Under the pieces are notes generated by a model. That model had not been told where the DNA came from. It did no database searches and worked only from the letters and a program-made list of their open reading frames with translations. The position numbers and the translations under genes are program-made. Positions 42,009-48,807 of a stretch of DNA of 51,217 nucleotides are shown piece after piece. Source of the stretch: Caldilineaceae bacterium (GTDB lineage: Bacteria; Chloroflexota; Anaerolineae; Caldilineales; Caldilineaceae); assembly GCA_019637645.1 (NCBI GenBank), contig JAHBVH010000060.1:1-51217 (forward strand), in the 5' to 3' direction. Within the stretch, counting starts at the first letter, position 1, and each line of letters opens with the position of its first letter.

Positions 42009-42869
42009 ATGGATACCATTCAGTCTGCATTGCAAGCAGCTGTCCAAAATAAACGCCTAAGCCTCATCAATCAATACCCGGTGCTGACCGACAAACTCGA
42101 CTACCGGGCGATTGACCAAGTATTTCCGCTCTTTGCCGAGCAACAATTCTTTTTGGATGAGCTCAGGCAGGACAAGATTCAAAAAGCCGAGGTGCTTGAG
42201 ATTGGGTTGGGCTCGGGGGTCTTGTCAATTGGCGCGGCGCGGGCAGGGGCCAAACGGGTCACGGCCCTTGAAATCAACCCGCGGGCCAAGAACTTCGCGG
42301 GCTTCAATTTTGTGCTAAATGGGGTAGAAGATAAGATCACCATTCTTGATGGTCATGCCACCATTTGGCAACCCGTCCATGGCCGTCGCTTTGACTATAT
42401 TATCTCCAACCCCCCGTTTGAGCCGACGCCACCGGCCATGGACTACTTTTATCATTCCGCGGCAGGTCCCTATGGACTCGATTTTCTGGACAAGCTCTTT
42501 GCTGGGTTGGATGACCACCTAGCCGAAGGGGGCCACGCGCAGATTGTCACGGCAGCACCGGGCAATGAGCAAGCGCCTACCCTGCTACTCGATCTGATCC
42601 GCCAGCGGCTTGCGGGGTCGGCCACGGTTCTGTTAAACCCCTATCTCATGACCTTTGATGAGATCATGGATCGGTTGGCCGAGAAGGCCATGGGTACCGA
42701 CGAAGATGTCGAAGGGCTACGGCGTATGGCGCGTGCCGACGGCATCACCCATCTCCATCTCTGTGTGTTGCACTATGAAAAAGGTACACAACAGCTGACC
42801 GTCCAACCCGCCCAGAAAGTCTATGCGCATTATTGGGATATTCCCGCCCCCGAGTATGCCATGGTTTAG
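42009..42869 (+). CDS. Class I SAM methyltransferase with NPPF motif
   Basis: This 286-residue protein starts at ATG 42009 after CAAGGAGATCAAC; the open frame reaches 41988 but that start has no ribosome site. SAM binding is shown by VLEIGLGSGVLSIGAARAGAKRVTALEINPRA, and catalysis by ISNPPFEPTPP, the NPP(Y/F) motif of HemK-like N-methyltransferases acting on planar nitrogen. It is the last gene of the biosynthetic cluster, 38 bp after the carbamoyltransferase. The NPPF motif suggests amide, amine or ring-nitrogen methylation of the product. A protein-modifying role cannot be excluded. Confidence 0.85.
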   Translation: MDTIQSALQAAVQNKRLSLINQYPVLTDKLDYRAIDQVFPLFAEQQFFLDELRQDKIQKAEVLEIGLGSGVLSIGAARAGAKRVTALEINPRAKNFAGFNFVLNGVEDKITILDGHATIWQPVHGRRFDYIISNPPFEPTPPAMDYFYHSAAGPYGLDFLDKLFAGLDDHLAEGGHAQIVTAAPGNEQAPTLLLDLIRQRLAGSATVLLNPYLMTFDEIMDRLAEKAMGTDEDVEGLRRMARADGITHLHLCVLHYEKGTQQLTVQPAQKVYAHYWDIPAPEYAMV

Positions 42870-42909
42870 CAACAGCCAATGGACGGAAAGGTGACGTTGT
42901 GCTTCGTGC

Positions 42910-42990
42910 GGCGTTACACACTTGCACAAGACCTGACAGGTTTGAAAAACCTGTCAGGTCTCTGGTGACACCGACCCACAGGGTAACGCC
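42910..42990. repeat. MITE-like palindromic element, copy B
   Basis: The outer arms GGCGTTAC (42910-42917) and GTAACGCC (42983-42990) enclose a perfect inner palindrome: GACCTGACAGGTTT (42930-42943) and AAACCTGTCAGGTC (42947-42960). It marks the 3' edge of the biosynthetic operon and could also end its transcript. Confidence 0.75.
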
Positions 42991-43014
42991 TTCTAGGAAT
43001 AAAGGGAGAAGTTC

Positions 43015-45189
43015 ATGCCAGCTATTCTCACATTAACCGCCGCGGGTGCGGCATTCTTTGGCGGGGCGACCGCCTACAACAGACGTGCGCGCCCCCGGAG
43101 CAAGGTATTGGTCCAAGCATTGCAACCGCCCGCCGTGATTGAACCCCACCCGCCCACCCCGCTGGCAGCGCTCCGCCAACAGGGGCAGCAGTTGCAAAAG
43201 TCGCTGGCGGTTTTGCTGACCGATTTTGAAGAGGAGTATCAACGGGTCGTTAAAACGAAGATCGATCCGCTCTTCGGCGCAGTGCGTACCGAGCAGATCG
43301 AAGCGTTAAAAGCGCCCGACAGTGCCCTGGTAATTACGCCTTATGAACGCTACATCAACCGCAATCTGGGTATTTCGGCGCTCATCACGACAGCCGCGCT
43401 AGTCACCACCAGAATGCATCCGCTCGTCCAAGCCGCGGCGACTATCCCCCTCGTTTTTTATGTGGTCAAGGGGATCTATAAAGTTGCCTATACCTCTTTA
43501 GTCCAGCAACGCAAGCTGACCCTGCCGGTGCTGAGCGCGGTCAATGTGACGGCGCTATGGCTAGGTGGCTACTACCTCATTGGCGGCGTGATCTTCATGC
43601 TCATCTACCTGGGCATGAAGCTTTCGTTCATCACGGAAGATCGCTCCCATAAGCAATTAGCCAACATCTTCGGCCAACAGCCGCGCAAAGTCTGGGTGCT
43701 GAGTGATGGCGTCGAGGTGGAAATCCCCTTTGAGCAATTGCAAGTAGGGGATATTCTCGTCGTCGGGGCGGGCCAGATGATTGTGGCCGATGGTGTCATT
43801 ATCGAAGGCTATGCTTCGATCGACCAACACCGCCTGACCGGTGAGTCACAGCCCGCCGAAAAAGGGGTAGGAGAGAGCGTTTTGAGCGCAACGGTGGTCT
43901 TGGCCGGTCAGATCCACGTCCAGGTCGAGAAAGCCGGCAAGGAGACCGTCGCAGCCCAAATTGGGGAAATGCTGGAAAAGACCGCCAGCTACCAGATGGA
44001 TATTACCACCAAAGCCTATCGCATTGCCGAAAGTTCGGTGATGCCAACGCTCCTGGCTGCGGGGGCAGCCTTGCTAACGGTTGGCTATTCGGGCATGGTG
44101 GCGATCACCAGCACCATCTTTGGCTTTAACCTCCGCATCAGCGGGCCGATGGCTTTGCTCAACTATCTGAATGTTGCGTCCCGCCAACGCATTCTGATCA
44201 AAGATGGCCGCTCTCTCGAACTGCTGACCGCGGTGGACACGGTGGTCTTTGACAAGACCGGCACGCTGACGCTCGATCAGCCCCATGTGACGCAAGTTCA
44301 CACTTTTGGAGAGCTGGATGAACAGAGTGTGCTGCGCTACGCCGCGGCGGTTGAACAGCGCCAATCCCACCCCATTGCCCGCGCGATCCTCGCCCATGCC
44401 AAGGAGCAAGCGATCACGTTGCCCAAGCTCGACGAGACAAGCTACGAAATGGGCTATGGTCTCCGTGCCGGGATCGAAGGGCGGCTGATCCGCGTCGGCA
44501 GCGACCGCTTTATGACCATCGAAGCACTGCCCCTGCCGGATGTGCTGCAAAGCTTACAGCAAGCATGCCACGCCCAAGGCCACTCGCTAGTCATGGTCGC
44601 GGTGGACGATCAGGTTGTCGGTGCCATTGAACTCGAGCCAACCATTCGCCCCGAAGCGAAAGCTGTGATCGACGAGTTGCGCCAGCGCGGCCTCGATTTC
44701 TATATTATTTCCGGCGACCAAGAGGGCCCTACCCGCCAGTTGGCGCAGACGCTGGGCATCGCGAACTACTTTGCCAATACCTTGCCGGAAAATAAAGCCC
44801 AGTTGGTGGAGCAACTTCAACAAGAAGGGCGCGCCGTCTGCTTCGTGGGCGATGGCATCAACGATTCGATTGCCCTCAAGAAGGCAAATGTTTCTGTCTC
44901 GCTGAGTGGGGCCACCAGCATTGCCACCGACACCGCCCAAGTGGTGCTCATGGACGCGACCCTGCAACAGTTGCCGCTGCTCTTTCGCTTGGCCGCCGAT
45001 ATGGACACCAATTTGAAAACCAGCTTGGCCTTGGCGATTGTGCCTGGCCTCGGCATTTGGGCTGGCGTCTTCTTCTTCCACCTAGGTATCTTGGGCGCAG
45101 CGGCCCTCTATGAAGCGAGCCTGTGGCTAGGGATGGCGAACGCCTTCCGGCCACTGCTCACCTATCGGACAACCGCGGAGGAGAGTTAG
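43015..45189 (+). CDS. Atypical P-type ATPase without CPx motif
   Basis: This 724-residue protein has the cytosolic core of a P1B-like pump: the actuator TGES (near residue 276), phosphorylation DKTGTLT (Asp413), the HP motif in QSHPIARAI, and hinge GDGINDSIALKKANVSVSL. The membrane part is unusual. Where P1B pumps carry CPC or a related CPx about 43 residues before the Asp, this protein reads TIFGFNLRISGPMALL, with no Cys and no Pro at the expected place. The last two helices lack the typical YN and M-x-x-SS residues. There is no N-terminal heavy-metal domain; the N-terminus has one hydrophobic stretch and a charged helix (about 50-90). AAAGGGAGAAG precedes the start. The transported ion is unknown. 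Confidence 0.85.
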   Translation: MPAILTLTAAGAAFFGGATAYNRRARPRSKVLVQALQPPAVIEPHPPTPLAALRQQGQQLQKSLAVLLTDFEEEYQRVVKTKIDPLFGAVRTEQIEALKAPDSALVITPYERYINRNLGISALITTAALVTTRMHPLVQAAATIPLVFYVVKGIYKVAYTSLVQQRKLTLPVLSAVNVTALWLGGYYLIGGVIFMLIYLGMKLSFITEDRSHKQLANIFGQQPRKVWVLSDGVEVEIPFEQLQVGDILVVGAGQMIVADGVIIEGYASIDQHRLTGESQPAEKGVGESVLSATVVLAGQIHVQVEKAGKETVAAQIGEMLEKTASYQMDITTKAYRIAESSVMPTLLAAGAALLTVGYSGMVAITSTIFGFNLRISGPMALLNYLNVASRQRILIKDGRSLELLTAVDTVVFDKTGTLTLDQPHVTQVHTFGELDEQSVLRYAAAVEQRQSHPIARAILAHAKEQAITLPKLDETSYEMGYGLRAGIEGRLIRVGSDRFMTIEALPLPDVLQSLQQACHAQGHSLVMVAVDDQVVGAIELEPTIRPEAKAVIDELRQRGLDFYIISGDQEGPTRQLAQTLGIANYFANTLPENKAQLVEQLQQEGRAVCFVGDGINDSIALKKANVSVSLSGATSIATDTAQVVLMDATLQQLPLLFRLAADMDTNLKTSLALAIVPGLGIWAGVFFFHLGILGAAALYEASLWLGMANAFRPLLTYRTTAEES

Positions 45190-45246
45190 GCAGTGGCGGA
45201 TTTTCTCCCCCTTCCGCTAACCTTAGTGCTTACGCAAACCGTGTGT

Positions 45247-45298
45247 GACTAGGCCAAACCTGGCAGGTTTTCGAAAACCTGTCAGGTTTGGCCTAGTC
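45247..45298. terminator. 25-bp hairpin with inner palindrome, after the P-type ATPase
   Basis: Arms 45247-45271 and 45274-45298 pair at 24 of 25 positions with almost no loop. They contain the AACCTGNCAGGTTTT core of the dispersed palindrome family plus a GACTAGGCC extension; TTACGCA occurs just upstream. TCTTTTTTG follows shortly after on the plus strand, so it can end the ATPase transcript. Confidence 0.7.
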
Positions 45299-45350
45299 AT
45301 CGCTCTTTTTTGAATAGTTTCCAACCCTACCATAACAAGGAGAAATTAGG

Positions 45351-46961
45351 ATGCATCCATTGAAACCAAACATACGCCAGCAAGTTGCAAGCGTAATCCT
45401 CCTGTGCGCCCTTTGGCTCACCGGCTGTGTCGCCCCTGCACCCACCGCCGACACAGGTGCTACGAGTACGACACGCACGCGTCTGATCGTCGGCGTTCCC
45501 TATCTGACCGACATCCTCGATGGTCAACAAGCCTATGATGGGAGCCCAGTCACTACCGAGCAAATTGGACAGGCGCTCCTGCGTCTGGACCCCGAAACGG
45601 GCGAGTTGATCCCCGATTTGGCCGAAAGCTGGGCCTTCTCGGCGGACAATTTAACGCTGACCTTGACGCTGCCCGCCGATGCGCTCTACGCCAATGGCGA
45701 CCCATTGGACGCGCAAGCCGTGGCCGCTGCGCTCCTGCGTAACAAAGAAGTCAGCCCCTACGCCAGCGACTTTGCCGCGCTGACCGACGTACGCGCGGTG
45801 GATGCAACCACCGTAGAGCTGATCTTCACTGAGCCACCAGCGGCCTTCCTCACTGTGCTCAACAGCTCGTTCGGTGGCCCATGGGATGTGGCAGAAGCCA
45901 CGAAGATCGGCAATGAAGCCTTTGCCACAGCACCCGTGGCCAGTGGGCCGTTGCAGGTCAAAGCGTTTACCCCCGGCGGCGAACTTCTTTTAGTCCGCAA
46001 TGAGAATTATCAGACTAGTCTGCCCCTCGTCGAGAACAAAGGGCCGCTCTATCTGGAAGAAGTGTTGGTGCGGGCGATTCCCGAAGATGTAACCCTAGCC
46101 GGAGAACTGGAGACAGGTGCGATCGATCTGGTGGTCAATGCACCGGCCTCGGCCATTGAACGGCTACGGGCCAATCCGGAGATCGAAGTTTTGGAAAAGC
46201 AACGCCCGGGCAGCTTTGGCCTGTTGATGAATCTGGAACATCCCATCTTCGCGGATCTCCTGGTACGGCAGGCGATTGCCAAGGCCGTTGATCGGGAAGC
46301 ATTGGTTAAGGTCGTGAGTGGTGCTACACCAGTCCATGCCTTTATCACGCCAGGCATGGTCGCCTATAGCGCCGAGGTGGAGAGCTATGCCAAGGCGTTA
46401 CATCCCCATGATGTGGCGGCTGCGCAAGCGTTATTGGCCGAAGCGGGATGGAGCGATAGCGATGGGGATGGCATCGTCGAGAAAGACGGGGAACCCTTCG
46501 CGGTGGAATTCCTGATCGAGACCAACGCTGTTGCCCAAGAGCAAGCTGCCCAAGTGCTCCAAAGCCAGTTAAAAGAAATTGGCATTGATGTACAGATCAG
46601 CCAGCAAGAGCGCAATGCCGTCTGGGAATTGAAGGGGGCCGGCGACTTTGATCTAGGCTTCGAGAATTATGGCTGGCCCGATCCTGATATTCTTTCCCTC
46701 GTCCTGGGTGGGGCGTTCTGGAACCATGCCAAGTTTAATAACCCTGCGGTAATCGACGCGCTGACGGCGGCCCGCTACATCATGGACCCGGCAGAACGCA
46801 CCGCGGCCTATGCCGAGATCCAGCACCAGTTGCTCGATGAGGTCGTCGAAATTCCACTCTGGCAAGGGACTTTCTATGTGGCCGTGCGCAAGAATGTGCA
46901 AGGGCTGGTCTTCCCCGAAAATTTCCGCGTCTATTTGAATGATGTGACGATCGTGGAATAA
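45351..46961 (+). CDS. ABC transporter solute-binding lipoprotein (SBP_bac_5 family)
   Basis: This 536-residue exported lipoprotein has lipobox LTGC (Cys26). The family 5 extracellular solute-binding fold (peptide/nickel/opine type) is clear from LRLDPETGELIPDLAESW, YANGDPLDAQAVAAAL, VASGPLQVKAF, FADLLVRQAIAKAVDREALV and the C-terminal TAAYAEIQHQLLDEVVEIPLWQG. An EF-hand-like DSDGDGIVEKDG loop near residue 370 may bind calcium. AAGGAGA precedes ATG 45351. No permease or ATPase genes are adjacent, so it is an orphan binding protein. The ligand is unknown; short peptides are the usual guess. Confidence 0.9.
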   Translation: MHPLKPNIRQQVASVILLCALWLTGCVAPAPTADTGATSTTRTRLIVGVPYLTDILDGQQAYDGSPVTTEQIGQALLRLDPETGELIPDLAESWAFSADNLTLTLTLPADALYANGDPLDAQAVAAALLRNKEVSPYASDFAALTDVRAVDATTVELIFTEPPAAFLTVLNSSFGGPWDVAEATKIGNEAFATAPVASGPLQVKAFTPGGELLLVRNENYQTSLPLVENKGPLYLEEVLVRAIPEDVTLAGELETGAIDLVVNAPASAIERLRANPEIEVLEKQRPGSFGLLMNLEHPIFADLLVRQAIAKAVDREALVKVVSGATPVHAFITPGMVAYSAEVESYAKALHPHDVAAAQALLAEAGWSDSDGDGIVEKDGEPFAVEFLIETNAVAQEQAAQVLQSQLKEIGIDVQISQQERNAVWELKGAGDFDLGFENYGWPDPDILSLVLGGAFWNHAKFNNPAVIDALTAARYIMDPAERTAAYAEIQHQLLDEVVEIPLWQGTFYVAVRKNVQGLVFPENFRVYLNDVTIVE

Positions 46962-47016
46962 GGAGAGAGAACGTAGGCACGTAGAGACGCTTTGCCAAGG
47001 AGATAGGAACAGTCCA

Positions 47017-47048
47017 CACCTGGCCGGTTTTTGAAAACCTGTCAGGTG
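47017..47048. repeat. Dispersed palindrome, copy C
   Basis: Arms CACCTGGCCGGTTTT (47017-47031) and AAAACCTGTCAGGTG (47034-47048) pair at 13 of 15 positions with a 2-base loop. It belongs to the same family as the palindromes at 42930, 45247 and 47853. It lies between the convergent solute-binding and Nudix genes and may end both transcripts. The outer TTACGCA arms are not visible. Confidence 0.6.
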
Positions 47049-47084
47049 TATACCCCTAGACGCCTTTTGCGGCTGCGTTCCGCT

Positions 47085-47705
47085 TCACCTAAGGGTACGG
47101 AGGAAGATCTCGACCCACCAGCGTTGGGGGGCCACGATGGTCGGCAACTGCGCCAAGGGTGCCCAGAAGAGGCGGAAGCGATGATTGTCCGTCTCGACCC
47201 ACCACGTTTCCGGCGTGACACCATGATAGGGAAAGTGGTAGAAGTAGCGCATGACTTGATTGGTCAGCATGGCGGTGGGCACCCAGCCGGTGATCTGATA
47301 GCTCACAAAGGGCGGAGAGCTCCCTTCCTCCCGCTCTTGGTAGGTAACATGGGCAAAGTCTTCTGTCCAGCGGTCACAGACCACCCGGACGCCATAACGG
47401 ATCGTCGCCCAATCAAAGCTGGTGCGATCCGGGCGGGCGTAGACGTGGCTAGTGGTCAGAAGCAGGTACTGGTTTGCCGACAGCGGTTCCTGGGCGGCCT
47501 CCAGAAAGTGCCCAACGGGTAGATCCAGTAGCCCTGTTTCCTCCAGCGCTTCGCGTGCTGCGGCCACGGCATGGGGTTCATCCCTCTCTACAGTGCCTGC
47601 GGGCAATTGAATCCCTGCGCGCGGGTGCTCGAAGAGTAACAGTTCCGGTCCAGTGGGCGTGGAACGGGTGACAAAGGCAGTGACTTTTTGGGCAACGGCA
47701 GCCAT
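47085..47705 (-). CDS. Nudix hydrolase
   Basis: This 206-residue hydrolase of nucleoside-diphosphate-linked compounds matches the Nudix box fully: GTVERDEPHAVAAAREALEETGL (G-x5-E-x7-R-E-x2-E-E-x-G). It carries a C-terminal extension of about 120 residues beyond the box. I start at ATG 47705 because TAGGAA lies nine bases upstream; an upstream in-frame start at 47753 adds 16 residues without family match. The substrate cannot be read from the sequence. Confidence 0.85.
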   Translation of the reverse strand: MAAVAQKVTAFVTRSTPTGPELLLFEHPRAGIQLPAGTVERDEPHAVAAAREALEETGLLDLPVGHFLEAAQEPLSANQYLLLTTSHVYARPDRTSFDWATIRYGVRVVCDRWTEDFAHVTYQEREEGSSPPFVSYQITGWVPTAMLTNQVMRYFYHFPYHGVTPETWWVETDNHRFRLFWAPLAQLPTIVAPQRWWVEIFLRTLR

Positions 47706-47826
47706 ACAGATTATTCCTAGCCAGTAGCATGGTCTCAGGTCGTGAGTTTTCATCAGTAACTTCCCGTCTCATTTTACCACAGTCCCTTTCCACAGAAGCA
47801 GCCTACTTGTTCAAAGCCTCATAGAA

Positions 47827-47900
47827 GTTACGCAGTTGGCTGGGTACCTAGAGACCTGACAGGTTTTGAAAACCTGTCAGGTCTGGTCCACGTGCGTAAC
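47827..47900. repeat. MITE-like palindromic element, copy D
   Basis: The outer arms GTTACGCA (47827-47834) and TGCGTAAC (47893-47900) enclose a perfect inner palindrome GACCTGACAGGTTTT (47853-47867) and AAAACCTGTCAGGTC (47869-47883) with a one-base loop. It has the same design and nearly the same length as the copies at 7671 and 42910. Confidence 0.75.
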
Positions 47901-48016
47901 TCCTAGCCTCAGTAAAATCCGTCAGTCATGGTTTTTAACCGTGCGCTTTTATCTGCGCGCTGACCCTGCCCCGTCTGATTTACAAGCCGCGCGAACCGAC
48001 AAGGACAAATTGATAC

Positions 48017-48048
48017 TTGACATTGTACCTAACTACAGGGTTTATGAT
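48017..48048 (+). promoter_or_regulatory. MerR-type promoter with 20-bp spacer
   Basis: TTGACA (48017-48022) and TATGAT (48043-48048) are near-consensus but separated by 20 bp, the overlong spacing that MerR-family activators correct by DNA twisting. The spacer contains a loose ACC...GGT dyad (TACCTAACTACAGGGTT). It precedes the copper-type MerR gene, so the regulator probably controls its own operon. Confidence 0.7.
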
Positions 48049-48157
48049 AGCGAGTAGGTGAGATGCTGGCCGAAATGGCAAGGTCACTCCATAGGGCAGC
48101 CTTCTCACGGTTTGGCACAATCGTTATGGGGTTAGGTAGACTGAAAGTGAGATACCC

Positions 48158-48577
48158 ATGCGCGGTTTGACCCGTGGCAAGTTAGCACAAGCAGTTGAGG
48201 TGAATAGCGAAACACTCCGCTATTACGAACAGCGCGGGTTGTTACCAACCCCGCCACGCCGCGCGTCCGGCTATCGTGTCTATCCGCCCGAAAGTGTTGA
48301 GCGGTTGCGCTTTATCAAAGGGGCACAAGAGTTGGGCTTCACCTTAGAAGAGATCAAGGAATTGCTCGCTTTGCGCGTCGATGAACATGCTAGTAAAGGC
48401 GATATTCGTCAGCGTACTGAGCAGAAAGTCCAGCAGATCGAACGCAAAATCCAAGCACTCGAACAGATGCGGGATGCCCTGACCGCGTTGGTCCAGCAAT
48501 GTAGTGGCGAAGGCCCCCTCAGCGACTGCCCGATTTTAGAAGCAATGGCCAACCAGGCGTTTCATCAAGAGCCATGA
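48158..48577 (+). CDS. CueR-like MerR family metal-responsive regulator
   Basis: This 139-residue protein has a winged helix-turn-helix (LTRGKLAQAVEVNSETLRYYEQRGLL, then GYRVYPPESVERLRFIKGAQELGFTLEEIKELL), a dimer coiled coil (about 80-112; RQRTEQKVQQIERKIQALEQM) and a metal loop CSGEGPLSDCP with two cysteines. The coiled coil and the HASKGD segment, which keeps Ser where MerR has its third Cys, are closest to CueR (copper/silver) and not to mercury MerR. The next gene is a multicopper oxidase, as in copper-efflux regulons. Its stop overlaps an ATG (ATGA at 48574). Copper as effector is strong inference from loop and neighbour. Confidence 0.88.
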   Translation: MRGLTRGKLAQAVEVNSETLRYYEQRGLLPTPPRRASGYRVYPPESVERLRFIKGAQELGFTLEEIKELLALRVDEHASKGDIRQRTEQKVQQIERKIQALEQMRDALTALVQQCSGEGPLSDCPILEAMANQAFHQEP

Positions 48578-48807
48578 CTTCTTCCGCTACGCAGCATCTG
48601 TGGCCGACCTTCTGCCCCTACTGTGCGCAACTGCCCCGGATCGATGATGACCAAGGAGGGTCATTACAGCACTATGCATCATTTATTGAACAACTACGCG
48701 GTGACCAAGCAACAAGCATTTGCGCTACACCGCCGTACTTTTTTACAGCTAGCCGGGCTGACATTGGCAACAGCGGGTATGAGCGCTTGTGCGGCGCGCA
48801 AAAATAG
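48574..48807 (+). CDS. Possible small overlapping ORF with CPYC motif
   Basis: A 77-codon frame begins in the ATGA overlap with the regulator stop and reads HLWPTFCPYCAQLPRIDDD near its start, which could be a small metal-binding or redox peptide. It then overlaps the multicopper oxidase start out of frame, and its second half looks like an out-of-frame shadow. Translational coupling makes the first part plausible. I cannot confirm that it is a gene. Confidence 0.25.
   Translation: MTSSATQHLWPTFCPYCAQLPRIDDDQGGSLQHYASFIEQLRGDQATSICATPPYFFTASRADIGNSGYERLCGAQK

Larger units (their letters stand above)
47706..48157. other. Intergenic region between Nudix and merR genes
   Basis: This 452-bp divergent gap holds the palindromic element at 47827-47900 and the MerR-type promoter at 48017-48048. 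A small open frame over 47866-48057 runs through both and is not a gene. Confidence 0.5.

Noticed and set aside
47866..48057. 63-residue frame upstream of the CueR-like gene
   Set aside because: It runs from a dispersed palindrome into the promoter and has no ribosome site or similarity.
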